Source: Undibacterium paludis (GTDB taxonomy: Bacteria; Pseudomonadota; Gammaproteobacteria; Burkholderiales; Burkholderiaceae_D). From it: a stretch of DNA of 64,000 nt. A program made the translations under genes and the position numbers. Below the pieces are notes generated by a model. It had not been told where the DNA came from and searched no databases. It saw only the letters and a program-made list of their open reading frames with translations. Shown here piece after piece: positions 1 through 8,670 of the stretch. Where the stretch lies: positions 248,001 through 312,000 of the forward strand of contig NZ_JAKZHX010000009.1 of the NCBI RefSeq assembly GCF_022568815.1, in the 5' to 3' direction. Numbering within the stretch: position 1 is the stretch's first letter; each line of letters starts with the position of its first letter.

Positions 1-516
1 ACCACCGCCAATCACGCCAGACATGGCTGCATAGGACACCAGGGCGATGGTCGTTACCGTCACGGCTGCCAGCAGACCTGGCAAGGCTTCCGGCAACAAG
101 GCATGGACGATAATTTGCCAGGTCCTTGCGCCCATGGCCTGGCAGGCTTCGATAATGCCTTTATCCACTTCGCGCAAGACGTTCTCAACCAGACGTGCAA
201 AGAATGGGGTGGTCCCTATCACCAGCGGTGGTATGGTGCCAGGCACCCCCAGCGATGTACCGACCAGGAACAGCGTGAAAGGTATCAGCACGATCAGCAA
301 AATGATGAAAGGCACAGACCGTAAAATATTCACGACAACTGACAGCGTTGCATACACAAAACCCTGTTCCAGCAATTGCTTGCGTCCGGTCAGAAACAGC
401 AGCACACCCAGGGGCAAACCCAGAACCACCGTAAACAGCAAGGAAAAACCCGTCATGGTCAGGGTATCGAGCGTAGCCTGGGCGATATCGGCCCAGTCTA
501 TGTTTGAAAAATCCAT
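1..516 (-). CDS. metI: Methionine ABC transporter permease MetI (partial, C-terminus outside window)
   Basis: Inner-membrane permease of the D/L-methionine importer MetNIQ. The 172 codons present read from ATG at 516 to the window edge with no stop. They begin MDFSNIDWADIAQATLDT and contain several hydrophobic segments plus the EAA-type cytoplasmic loop (EACQAMGARTWQII, about residues 130-143) that docks on the ATPase. MetI proteins are about 217 residues, so roughly 45 residues are missing beyond base 1. The ATG overlaps the metN stop by one base (TGATG), a sign of translational coupling. The substrate is assigned from the NIL-domain ATPase next door; the permease alone would only say amino-acid-type ABC permease. 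Confidence 0.93.
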   Translation of the reverse strand, partial: MDFSNIDWADIAQATLDTLTMTGFSLLFTVVLGLPLGVLLFLTGRKQLLEQGFVYATLSVVVNILRSVPFIILLIVLIPFTLFLVGTSLGVPGTIPPLVIGTTPFFARLVENVLREVDKGIIEACQAMGARTWQIIVHALLPEALPGLLAAVTVTTIALVSYAAMSGVIGGG

Positions 517-1538
517 CACGCCACTCCTTCCACAGCATCCACCCTGACTTCTGCACTACGCAATAAATTGATGACAGTTTCCCTATCTGTGACAGTGCCA
601 CGCACGCCAACCAGCAGTTGCCCATAAGGCGTATCCTTGATGCTTGCTATCACCCCTTGCAGAATGCTGATGTCTGCTCTGGTCTGCATGGCGATGCGGC
701 TCAGTATCGGTTCATGGGTAGCCCTGCCTATGTAGGTAATGCGCAGCAGTTGCTGGTTGTCATCACGGCAGACCTGTCTCAGCAAATCCACATCAAGTGC
801 CTGGTTTTCTGCCACCAGACTTTTTGTCACCGCATGCTGAGGATGCAGGAAGACATCAACAACATCACCCGTTTCCACAATCTCACCTGCCTCGATGACT
901 GCAACACGATCGCAGATCATGCGTATTACTTGCATCTCATGCGTGATCAGGACGATGGTCAGGCCCAGTTTGCGATTAATATCAAGCAACAGGCGCAAAA
1001 TGGCCTGAGTGGTTTCCGGGTCCAGCGCCGAGGTCGCTTCATCACAAAGCAAGAGCTGAGGATAGTTGGCGAGTGCCCGCGCTATTCCCACTCTCTGTTT
1101 TTGCCCACCTGATAATTGCGCGGGATATTTGCTGCCATGTTCATGCAGGCCGACCAGTTCCAGCAGCTCTGCTACTCTTGCACTGATTTGCTGCCGGGAA
1201 TATTTACCCGTCAATTTAAGAGGGAATGAAATATTTTCCGCGACTGTCTTTGCCTGCAACAAATTGAAGTGCTGGAACACCATTCCCACACGTTGACGCA
1301 AGGTATGCAACTGCTGTGTATCAAAACTGGTGATGTCTTCATCATCAATCAACACCCTGCCCGAACTGGGCCGCTCCAGTAAATTGAGGGCGCGCAGCAA
1401 AGTGCTTTTACCCGCCCCAGAACGACCTATGATGCCAAAAACCTGACCTGTTTCTATGTTGAGATTGATATTGTGCAAAGCCCTTATATCGCGGCCCTGG
1501 TGGCTATAATTTTTTGCTAACTGCTCTATACGTATCAC
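516..1538 (-). CDS. metN: Methionine ABC transporter ATP-binding protein MetN
   Basis: ATPase subunit of the MetNIQ methionine importer, 340 aa. Walker A GRSGAGKS lies at residues 38-45, the signature LSGGQKQRVGIARAL near 141-155 and Walker B LLLCDEATSALD near 160. The last ~90 residues form a C-terminal NIL-type ACT-like domain, which in E. coli MetN binds methionine and inhibits transport; its presence is what separates MetN from other polar amino-acid ATPases. The start codon is GTG at 1538, since no in-frame ATG lies nearby. It is the first gene of a metN-metI operon on the minus strand. The substrate-binding lipoprotein metQ would be expected just outside the window. Confidence 0.95.
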   Translation of the reverse strand: MIRIEQLAKNYSHQGRDIRALHNINLNIETGQVFGIIGRSGAGKSTLLRALNLLERPSSGRVLIDDEDITSFDTQQLHTLRQRVGMVFQHFNLLQAKTVAENISFPLKLTGKYSRQQISARVAELLELVGLHEHGSKYPAQLSGGQKQRVGIARALANYPQLLLCDEATSALDPETTQAILRLLLDINRKLGLTIVLITHEMQVIRMICDRVAVIEAGEIVETGDVVDVFLHPQHAVTKSLVAENQALDVDLLRQVCRDDNQQLLRITYIGRATHEPILSRIAMQTRADISILQGVIASIKDTPYGQLLVGVRGTVTDRETVINLLRSAEVRVDAVEGVA

Positions 1539-1800
1539 TGACTGTCTGACCTGCTGTTGTTGCTGTTGAACAGAACTTTATCGAAGGCAACAAGTTTTTT
1601 CCAATCATATATATGCATTTGTATATACAACTATTCGTATAAGTAAAGTTGAAAAATGAATACGCACCCTATTAATTGGTTGATGTTGATTGAAGTTGAT
1701 ACATGGCAACAAACCCTGATTTGTGTTTAAATCGCTTGTAATTTGCGTCCGGGCTCACTATGTTGAAATGATCCTGGTTCCGGTTTTAGGAGTTAATATT

Positions 1801-2115
1801 ATGGTCACTTCCGTTACATCTTCGAGCGCAGCACAAGTTGCACAACAACAGCAACTCATACAGCAGGCAGCAGCCGAGCGCCAGAAACAAAGTACAGAAG
1901 CGATAGGTGCAGCAGCAGATCGCGATTCCAGCGCAGCAGACACCATCGCTGAAGCAAGAAAAATCACGGCCAATCCACCAGTTCAGGCGACTCAAGCCAA
2001 CAAAGAAGCCAGCAAACCGCCAGAGCCGACGGAACAGACACCCCCCTCCCCACCGCCACCCGTAGTCAATACACGCGGCGAAGTGACAGGGACACGCATC
2101 AATACCACGGCCTGA
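1801..2115 (+). CDS. Small Ala/Gln/Pro-rich protein of unknown function
   Basis: 104 aa, starting at ATG 1801 behind a good ribosome-binding site (TTTAGGAG, 7 bases upstream). An upstream in-frame start at 1723 is less likely because it lacks a Shine-Dalgarno match. The sequence is low-complexity: a Gln/Ala stretch at residues 10-25 (QVAQQQQLIQQAAAERQ), then a Pro-rich tail with runs of prolines near residues 75-90. No signal peptide, membrane segment or conserved domain is recognised, so it is probably disordered. A strong hairpin terminator follows 15 bases after the stop, so it is a single-gene transcript. The clean RBS and terminator argue for a real gene. Confidence 0.65.
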   Translation: MVTSVTSSSAAQVAQQQQLIQQAAAERQKQSTEAIGAAADRDSSAADTIAEARKITANPPVQATQANKEASKPPEPTEQTPPSPPPPVVNTRGEVTGTRINTTA

Positions 2116-2129
2116 GTCACCGCTTACAA

Positions 2130-2163
2130 AGCAAAAAGCCACCTGTAACAGGTGGCTTTTTTT
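2130..2163. terminator. Rho-independent terminator, probably bidirectional
   Basis: A 9-bp stem AGCCACCTG/CAGGTGGCT with a 3-base loop is followed by seven T on the plus strand, and is preceded by five A that give T5 on the minus strand. It lies between two convergent genes: the small plus-strand gene ending at 2115 and the DUF1501 gene ending at 2186. Confidence 0.9.
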
Positions 2164-2185
2164 GGTTCTGCCTATCGTGAAGGTC

Positions 2186-3430
2186 TCAAGCCTTGCCCTG
2201 GTAAAGATTAAAGTTCGCCCTGGCAAAACCATGATCTGGAAAGACTTTGACCAGTTGATTATCCGACAGTCCCATATGTCGCTCGCACACCTGGGCCAGT
2301 ACAGAACGAAAATCGGTTGTCACCGCCAGATCACGTCCTTCGTACAATTGATCACTGGCAAGGCCACGCCAGTCACCATAAACCTTGCCGCCGGCGACCT
2401 TGCCACCAAGTATCCACATGACATTGCCGTGACCATGGTCCGTACCACCATTGCCATTCTGTTTCGCGGTACGGCCAAATTCTGACATGACGACGATGGT
2501 GGTATCGTCAAACAAAGGGCCCAGACGTCTGGCCAGGTTGGCCAGCCCCAGGCCCAGCGGCGACAGGCGATTTGCCAGCTGCCCCTTGCCCGCCCCCTGG
2601 TTGGCATGCGTATCCCAGCCCCCCAGGGCCATGAACACTATCTGGATCTTAGGGTCATTGCGCATCAGGGTGGCGATGCGGGTACTGTCGTCAGGGAAAC
2701 CATTTGGCAAAGGCGCGCCGCCGTCAGCAGCTTGCTGCTCGTTTTCCATGGAGGCGCCCATCATTTCCTGATGCGCTTCTTTAGCGTCACCAAAGGCTTT
2801 GGCGTATTTGTCATTGTCCTTGTATAAAGCCTCGAAGGCACTGCCGACCTTGGGCCTGTCCAGCACATTGGCCTTGGTGCCGGCAGCGCCGCTGGCAATG
2901 TTTGTCGCGGCCACAGAGCCCGACAATATACGTGGCATCACTGCGCCGACACTGATCCCACGGGTAGGTGTGGTCAGGCCTGGCAAGCTGGCAAGCAAGC
3001 GGTTCATCCAGCCATCCTGGGTACTCTTGCGACCAGGGGTGGCTGACTCCAGGTAATCCTGGGCATCAAAATGCGAACGCGTCGTATCTGGCGAGCCGCT
3101 GGAATGCACAAAGGCCAGCTTCTTTTGCTGCCACAACTCATTGAGATCACCCAAGGCCGGATGCAGCCCAAAATAACCATCCAGGTTCAGCGCCCCACCT
3201 TCTTGCCCGGGCTTTGGCAAGGCAATACCAGGGCGTAACCTGGCATAGTTACTGTCCCCGTAAGGAGCCACGACATTCAAACCGTCCACAGCGCCACGCA
3301 ACATGATGACAATCAGCTTGTTCTTCGTGGGCATGCCATTTCCGGCCTGGGCTGCCCAGGCATTGCCTCCTATGGGTAGCAGCATGCCGCTACCAGCTGC
3401 CAGGGAAAATAAAAAATCTCTACGGTTCAT
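2186..3430 (-). CDS. DUF1501 domain protein (Tat-exported, sulfatase-like fold)
   Basis: 414 aa when started at ATG 3430, which has the RBS GAGAGG 6 bases upstream; the longer frame from 3475 has none. The N-terminus MNRRDFLFSLAAG is a twin-arginine (Tat) signal followed by a hydrophobic stretch and an Ala-rich cleavage region. DUF1501 proteins belong to the alkaline-phosphatase/sulfatase superfamily. Here VVMSEFGRTAKQNGNGGTDHGHGN near residue 330 carries the conserved acidic, Arg and His residues typical of the family. It follows the DUF1800 gene by 41 bp on the same strand; the two families commonly occur together and are presumed to act in the envelope. The substrate is unknown. Confidence 0.88.
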   Translation of the reverse strand: MNRRDFLFSLAAGSGMLLPIGGNAWAAQAGNGMPTKNKLIVIMLRGAVDGLNVVAPYGDSNYARLRPGIALPKPGQEGGALNLDGYFGLHPALGDLNELWQQKKLAFVHSSGSPDTTRSHFDAQDYLESATPGRKSTQDGWMNRLLASLPGLTTPTRGISVGAVMPRILSGSVAATNIASGAAGTKANVLDRPKVGSAFEALYKDNDKYAKAFGDAKEAHQEMMGASMENEQQAADGGAPLPNGFPDDSTRIATLMRNDPKIQIVFMALGGWDTHANQGAGKGQLANRLSPLGLGLANLARRLGPLFDDTTIVVMSEFGRTAKQNGNGGTDHGHGNVMWILGGKVAGGKVYGDWRGLASDQLYEGRDLAVTTDFRSVLAQVCERHMGLSDNQLVKVFPDHGFARANFNLYQGKA

Positions 3431-3471
3431 GATTGCCTCTCGCCTGAAATCGGCTGTTCTTTTGGTTGAAA

Positions 3472-5052
3472 TCAATGCTGCATAAAATCAGGGCTGCCCA
3501 GTACCAGCGACGCACGCAAGGCTGGCTGGTTGCCGCTGATCAGGTCGCGGGTGCGTTTGCTGATACCCGGTCCCAAAGTTTGCATCAAAGCGTTTGCGTC
3601 CAGGGCATCCATGACGGCAGCCCGTTCCGGCTTGTCGTCAGCCTGTTTCAGCAATTGTTTTTTACCCATTTTGTCACCTTCATCGATCACCTTGTCAAAA
3701 GCCAGACGCCCTGTTGCAAGTGCAGTTGCAAAGTTGATGCGTCGCGTCAGGGCGTCGGGATTGAGCCAGGCATCCTGAGTATTCTTGTAGCCATCCGGTG
3801 TCTGACTGCCATACAGGGGCATGCCTAATTGAGCCATCGCACCTAATGCCGGCCTTATGTTCTTTACCTGGATATCACTGGCACGCAGTGCAGAAATCAC
3901 GAACTGATAAGGTGTCTTGTATTTGGCGGCAATACTGCCAGGGTCACGAAATTCAGGGCTGCTGAACAGAGTCTGCAAGACCGAGCGTATGTCACCTCGG
4001 GTTTCCAGATAGCGTTTAGCCAGTCTGTCAACCAGGGCCGGTGGTGGATTATCCTGTACAAAATACTGTGCCAGTTTATAGCTCAGATGATGCGCAGTGG
4101 ATGGATGTGTGGCCAGTACATCAAGCGCATATTCAGCCTCTGCCTGTCCGCTGGGTGCGATGGTTTTACCAAGCCAGGTCTTGCTACCTTTGTCATGCCG
4201 CTCCGCGTCAAAATGAAAATTCTGGTTATTCCTGACCATGGCGCGCGGATCAAAAGTCCAGCCTGTCAGCATGCGTGCCAGTTCGGTGACATCTCTTTGC
4301 GTGTAACCGCCATCGACACCCAGGGTATGCAATTCCATCACTTCCCTGGCATAGTTTTCGTTCAGGCCATTGGCTTTCGCCTTTGCTCCCTGCAATTTGC
4401 CACCCCGACCAGATGGCTGGAAATTTGCTGACGTGGATAACCAGTTATCCAGGTAAAACAGCATGGCCGGGTGCTTGGCCGTAGCACCAAGCAGATCGCG
4501 GAAATTACCAAATACATAGGGGCGGATGGCGTCGCGTTCGTAGCTGGCTACCAGGGCTCTGTCGAGCCCCTTGGCACTATACACATTGAAGTGGTTGAAC
4601 CAAAAATCGACCATCACCTCTTCAAGCTGGCGTGGGCTTTGTAATGCACGATACAACCTGGCTTCTGCCGTTTCTTCAACAATGCGCCCTACCAGTTCAC
4701 GCCGCTTCTTTTGCGAAGCGTCACTCTCGTCCCTGGTATCTTTCAGCGCTTTTTGATAATCAAACAAAACACTACCGGCAGACTGGCTGCTGACTTCGAG
4801 CGACTTGAGTTTTGCCGTCAGGCTGTCTGGCAAGGGAATGAACTGCGGGTTCAACTGTTGTTCTATGTATTTGTCCACACCGATTTTCATGACCCTGTCG
4901 ATATCGCCTGGGCGCGGCCCGTAGCCAAGACGGTTCAAGACATGCAGGGCCTCTGCTTCGCCCTGGCTGTCCGCCGCCGTAGCGGGCAGCAAGAAGAAAT
5001 GTGATGCGATGGTGAAACTTGCCAGTGTAAAAAGTTTTGCGATGTTTTTCAT
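3472..5052 (-). CDS. DUF1800 family exported protein
   Basis: 526 aa with an N-terminal Sec signal (MKNIAKLFTLASFTIASHFF then ATAADS). The opening of the mature protein, VLNRLGYGPRPGDIDRV, and internal segments such as MVDFWFNHFNVYSAKG, NENYAREVMELHTLGV and LARMLTGWTFDPR are hallmarks of the DUF1800 family, a large helical family with no settled biochemical role. It is the first gene of a two-gene operon with the DUF1501 gene downstream. The reproducible pairing suggests a joint envelope function; some family members lie near secreted carbohydrate-active or metallic-surface proteins. Confidence in the family is high, in any function low. Confidence 0.9.
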   Translation of the reverse strand: MKNIAKLFTLASFTIASHFFLLPATAADSQGEAEALHVLNRLGYGPRPGDIDRVMKIGVDKYIEQQLNPQFIPLPDSLTAKLKSLEVSSQSAGSVLFDYQKALKDTRDESDASQKKRRELVGRIVEETAEARLYRALQSPRQLEEVMVDFWFNHFNVYSAKGLDRALVASYERDAIRPYVFGNFRDLLGATAKHPAMLFYLDNWLSTSANFQPSGRGGKLQGAKAKANGLNENYAREVMELHTLGVDGGYTQRDVTELARMLTGWTFDPRAMVRNNQNFHFDAERHDKGSKTWLGKTIAPSGQAEAEYALDVLATHPSTAHHLSYKLAQYFVQDNPPPALVDRLAKRYLETRGDIRSVLQTLFSSPEFRDPGSIAAKYKTPYQFVISALRASDIQVKNIRPALGAMAQLGMPLYGSQTPDGYKNTQDAWLNPDALTRRINFATALATGRLAFDKVIDEGDKMGKKQLLKQADDKPERAAVMDALDANALMQTLGPGISKRTRDLISGNQPALRASLVLGSPDFMQH

Positions 5053-5277
5053 TTTTTGCCAACTCTTTTCTTCTAATGGGGTGTCCGTTTTCTGATATGG
5101 ACCATGTCACCAATATAGAGTCTGGCCGGGGAATTTCACAAGTAACGACATGTAAATCAAATTCAGCAAATCTGTTGATTGTTACAGAATGACCAGCACT
5201 GCTCGTGCTTGCCCGTTTCCAGTATTGCGTAAGCAAATAATCTGATTCCAGATGTAACCAGTCTGGCTTACAGGCAA

Positions 5278-5312
5278 AAAAAATCCCGCGATCCTGTCGC
5301 GGGATTTTTTAA
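5278..5312 (-). terminator. Rho-independent terminator
   Basis: An AAATCCCGCGA/TCGCGGGATTT inverted repeat with a short loop is flanked by A-runs on one side and T-runs on the other. It lies 14 bases past the stop of the thioredoxin-like gene on the minus strand and could also work on the plus strand. Confidence 0.88.
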
Positions 5313-5325
5313 TTCAAAGCTGCAT

Positions 5326-6888
5326 TCAGGATTTGGTCAGCACACCCTGGCAAACTGCCTTCTGCGGATCGCTGGCTGGCAACTTGCCACAAATACCATC
5401 AAGTTGCGCGCGCACTTTCTGGTAGCTTGGCTGATGCTTGCCCTCCTTGTTCCATTCATTGAGCTTCTTGCCCATTTTTTCCAGGTAGGCACGGTTGCGC
5501 TCGTAAAAGGCATTATCTACCTTGGCCACTTCTTCAAACACACTCTGTACGGCTTTTTCTATGCGCGCATCCTCTTGCGGAGCCAGGTCGACCAGGTTGC
5601 TGACATAGCTGGAACCCCATTGCAAACGCGTTGCCGGGCCTTTAGATGCATTGTAGGCTTGCTCATACCAATTGGCAGCAGCACTCTTGTCGCCGCGTTT
5701 CTTGGCATTTGAGCCTAGGGTGGACATGAAATAATAAGGTGAATGTGAACGCTTCAGCTCGGCCTTGAGCAAGGTGTCGGAGTCATCAAGCAAACCTGCA
5801 TCACCCAGCGCATGTGCCGCAGCATTGACAACAGACTGGCGCTCGTAAGCGTCAGTCGTGGCCTGCTCGATAACAGCCACCCGTTTTTGCACATCCTTTT
5901 GCAGCGCCGCCTCAGGTTTGCCATTGTCCAGTTTGGCCAAGGCCACCTGCGCACCGACGGCGCCCAGCCTGTCTGTCTTGGATATGGTGGCATCATCTGC
6001 CAGCTTGATCAGGGCCGCGTTCCAGGCACGCACCAGTTTGCCACGCGGCTCAGACTTGGCCACCGTCAGGAACTCCGTCACTTCTGCCGCACCGCCGGTC
6101 AGCAAATCCATATTGTCGCGGGCAACCTTGACATCAGAAATGGCCTTTAACACTTTTTCTGTCGCTTGAGCCTTGTCTATGGCTGGCACCGTCTGCCCCG
6201 GCTTGGCGGTTGCTGCTGCATAAATGCCACGCAGATGCAAACGGGTTGCATGCAAACCTGATGGACTTAGTTCAGCCAGCTTCAACAAACTGACAACCAG
6301 GTCTTTGCTGGCAACCAGTTTTTGCTCAGGGTCATCCCAGGAATAATCAGCCAGCAGGCTCCAGTCTTCATCTTTCAGACCCTTGCCGCCGCTCATTGCC
6401 ACTTTCAGGGTGTCTTGCACCGACAAAGTAGTATTCAGCGCCAGGGTCAATACTTGCAGGTAACGCTCAGAATCCACTTCGCCGGGCAGGCGCGTGATTT
6501 CTGTGCCATCAGGTTTGAACAGTATCATCGTCGGATAACCCCGCACCTTGAACTGGGCAGCAAATTTTTGTGCGCCTGGCGTATCGCCATCCAGATAGAC
6601 GGGGATGAAATGCCGCGACTTGTCGATAAACTCCTGGCGATTGAAAATAGTCGCCTTGACCTGATTACAGGGTGGGCACCAGACCGCGCCCCAATACAGG
6701 AACAGGGGTTTGTTGCTCGCCTTTGCCTGTGCAAAGGCGGCTTCCACATTATTATCTTTGCGCCAGTCTATGCCAGCCTGACCGGCATGTGCAGAAGCAC
6801 TTGGTGCTTTATTATCAATGGCATGGGCTGGCAGGGCAAAAACTGCTGCCGCCAGTAAAGTGGTAATCAGGGAGGTAGTCTTCTTCAT
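5326..6888 (-). CDS. Secreted thioredoxin-fold protein with long helical C-terminal region
   Basis: 520 aa. A Sec signal peptide (residues 1-23, ending PAHA) shows export. Residues ~40-155 form a thioredoxin-like domain with a redox motif WCPPC (Cys71 and Cys74) followed by VRGYPTMILFKPDGTE, which contains the cis-proline of the fold. The remaining ~360 residues are Ala/Lys/Leu-rich and probably helical repeats (TPR-like), unlike short periplasmic DsbE/TlpA proteins of about 180 aa. The expected role is thiol-disulfide exchange in the periplasm with a scaffold domain for a partner. It is transcribed alone, ending in a hairpin terminator. The partner and direction of electron flow cannot be read from the sequence. 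Confidence 0.82.
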   Translation of the reverse strand: MKKTTSLITTLLAAAVFALPAHAIDNKAPSASAHAGQAGIDWRKDNNVEAAFAQAKASNKPLFLYWGAVWCPPCNQVKATIFNRQEFIDKSRHFIPVYLDGDTPGAQKFAAQFKVRGYPTMILFKPDGTEITRLPGEVDSERYLQVLTLALNTTLSVQDTLKVAMSGGKGLKDEDWSLLADYSWDDPEQKLVASKDLVVSLLKLAELSPSGLHATRLHLRGIYAAATAKPGQTVPAIDKAQATEKVLKAISDVKVARDNMDLLTGGAAEVTEFLTVAKSEPRGKLVRAWNAALIKLADDATISKTDRLGAVGAQVALAKLDNGKPEAALQKDVQKRVAVIEQATTDAYERQSVVNAAAHALGDAGLLDDSDTLLKAELKRSHSPYYFMSTLGSNAKKRGDKSAAANWYEQAYNASKGPATRLQWGSSYVSNLVDLAPQEDARIEKAVQSVFEEVAKVDNAFYERNRAYLEKMGKKLNEWNKEGKHQPSYQKVRAQLDGICGKLPASDPQKAVCQGVLTKS

Positions 6889-7053
6889 GGATGTAGACCC
6901 GGGATAAATATATCAGGCGAACAGTGTAGCAAAATTAAACCCGATCTTGGGAAACACCTATACCCTTGACCTAGACTAAATTCATGTTTGCTTATCTGTT
7001 TCCTGCCAATGACCAGGCATGTCATGGATTCATGACCGGATCAGGCACATGAA

Positions 7054-7091
7054 ATTCATCCGCAAGCATTCCCCAATACCTGCGGATGAAT
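7054..7091 (-). terminator. Long inverted repeat downstream of the protease gene
   Basis: A perfect 11-bp stem ATTCATCCGCA/TGCGGATGAAT has a 16-base loop and, on the minus strand, only a short TTT after it. It lies 74 bases past the stop of the papain-like protease gene. It may be a weak terminator or an mRNA 3'-end stabiliser. Confidence 0.5.
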
Positions 7092-7164
7092 CATTGCCAT
7101 TCCCTCGCTTATACAGGTGTGCAGGTATCAGCAGCACCTGGCCAGGGAAAATATGATGGCTTAT

Positions 7165-7752
7165 TTACGGATTGATATTCATGCGCTCAGAATGGGTCCA
7201 GCTATGGTCGCTGGCATACACTGCAGAGCTGTAAGTACGGTAGGTATTGCCCTCGCCTGGCCATGGGTTCATGATGTAGATGTAGTTCACACCGTTATAA
7301 GTTTCATAACCGGAACCAACCATGATATGACCGCCACCATTGGTCCAGCCATAGCGGATGATGAAGGGACGGTTGGCATTGATATCAGACACAACCGTAT
7401 TCCAGGACAGGGCAGACGCATAAGCGCTATTGGGTACCGACCAGTGCTGCAATATGCTTTGTACGCTGCCGCCACCGCCGTATAGTGAATTGGGCTGATT
7501 GGCATAGCTGTTCCAGTTAAAGTTGGAATTCCCGCAGGCATAGTTCAGGCCGAAAGCCCAGTTGACTATCTGGCACTGGCTGGGGGTGCGCGAATAGTAA
7601 TTGAGGACGGCCTTGCTGCTGGCCGACCAGCACCATTGGCTATGTTCCTGTATCGTCAAAGGCACATTCAACTGACGCGATTGTGCGAGCGCAAAAGGCA
7701 GCATCAGAAAAAAACTGATCCCTAAAACAAGGTGTTTCAAACGTGATTTCAT
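7165..7752 (-). CDS. Secreted papain-like cysteine protease (C39/C70-like fold)
   Basis: 195 aa from ATG 7752, which has the RBS GGAGAT 6 bases upstream. The signal peptide is residues 1-23 (ending FALAQ). The mature protein starts with a papain-like active-site block: QEHSQWCWSASSKAVLNYY puts the nucleophile at Cys41 with the helix following it. TNGGGHIMVGSGYE supplies His142, and IYIMNPWPGEG supplies Asn162 as the third residue. This pattern fits the AvrRpt2/C70-like papain family (PF12385 type). It is the last gene of an apparent operon: the preceding exported protein ends 61 bp upstream and uses the same RBS sequence. Substrate unknown; it could be a secreted effector or degradative enzyme. 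Confidence 0.82.
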   Translation of the reverse strand: MKSRLKHLVLGISFFLMLPFALAQSRQLNVPLTIQEHSQWCWSASSKAVLNYYSRTPSQCQIVNWAFGLNYACGNSNFNWNSYANQPNSLYGGGGSVQSILQHWSVPNSAYASALSWNTVVSDINANRPFIIRYGWTNGGGHIMVGSGYETYNGVNYIYIMNPWPGEGNTYRTYSSAVYASDHSWTHSERMNINP

Positions 7753-7813
7753 TATTATCTCCGTGGCTGAGCAAATATAGTTGAGTTTGTCGAAGCAAAT
7801 ATGGTGGACGCAC

Positions 7814-8590
7814 TTAGCGGAAATTGTCCATATTCGTCTTGACGACAGCACGCAGGGATTGCACAAGGTCTGCCCCCTCCATCAAACTGACCTGATCTGT
7901 CGCAGCATCAGGTGCATTCAGGCTGCGCTGCTTCAGGGACAGCGAAGTACGAGCCGAATACAAGGGCATGAAACGGGCATAACCATCATTCGCCGAAACG
8001 ACTTCGAGCAAATCGGACTTGGCCTGATAAATACGGATGAAGCGCACATTGGAACGGCTGGCGTTGGCATGTACCCCCATTGATGCATCAACATCTTTGG
8101 CCAGCACGGCAGCACCATAAGAGATCACTTCCCAACGACCATTACTCTGTTCCAGAGTAGCCAGGCCAACCGGGCGATCACCAACACTGATCAGCACACG
8201 CCACTGCCCGTTCGGTTTTGCCATGGAACGCAAATCACTGCGTCCGGCCAGCAAATCATTCGGGTCTACCGAATACACGGGGAAGCCATAAACTGCCTTG
8301 GCATCTTTCAAGTCCTGCCAGTCGTTGATATCAAGTGGAAAACCGGCAGGTACGCCAGCACCACCGCCCGACCGCGTTTGCAGGTGATGTTGCGCGAACA
8401 GGGTAAAGTCGCGCTGTGCGGCAGCCAGCACGGGCCCAGCCTGGTTACTGGCAGCCTTTGCTTCAGTCGAAATTGATTGCGCCATGACACCGGGGTTTGC
8501 CAGGCCCAGGCTGACGGCAGTAAGCAGGCTGCATAATATGGACCGATGTACGGACCGATGACGCATGCATTGCAAGGATGTTGATTGCAT
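7814..8590 (-). CDS. Exported protein of unknown function, partner of the cysteine protease
   Basis: 258 aa. ATG at 8590 has the RBS CGGAGAT 6 bases upstream. A basic N-terminus is followed by a hydrophobic segment ending GVMAQS near residue 38, so it is probably exported by Sec. The rest has no domain I can name. A central beta-rich part (about residues 95-200: WRVLISVGDRPVGLATLEQ, GRWEVISYG) resembles a small alpha+beta sandwich, and the C-terminus is polar. It lies 61 bp upstream of the secreted cysteine protease on the same strand with an identical RBS, so a role as inhibitor, propeptide-like chaperone or adaptor is possible, but that is inferred from position only. Confidence 0.6.
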   Translation of the reverse strand: MQSTSLQCMRHRSVHRSILCSLLTAVSLGLANPGVMAQSISTEAKAASNQAGPVLAAAQRDFTLFAQHHLQTRSGGGAGVPAGFPLDINDWQDLKDAKAVYGFPVYSVDPNDLLAGRSDLRSMAKPNGQWRVLISVGDRPVGLATLEQSNGRWEVISYGAAVLAKDVDASMGVHANASRSNVRFIRIYQAKSDLLEVVSANDGYARFMPLYSARTSLSLKQRSLNAPDAATDQVSLMEGADLVQSLRAVVKTNMDNFR

Positions 8591-8670
8591 AGTAAATCTC
8601 CGTTGATTGAGTGAACTTCATTCCGCCTGTCCAGACGGAATTCCTGGTGCAGCAAACAAGACATGAGGGT

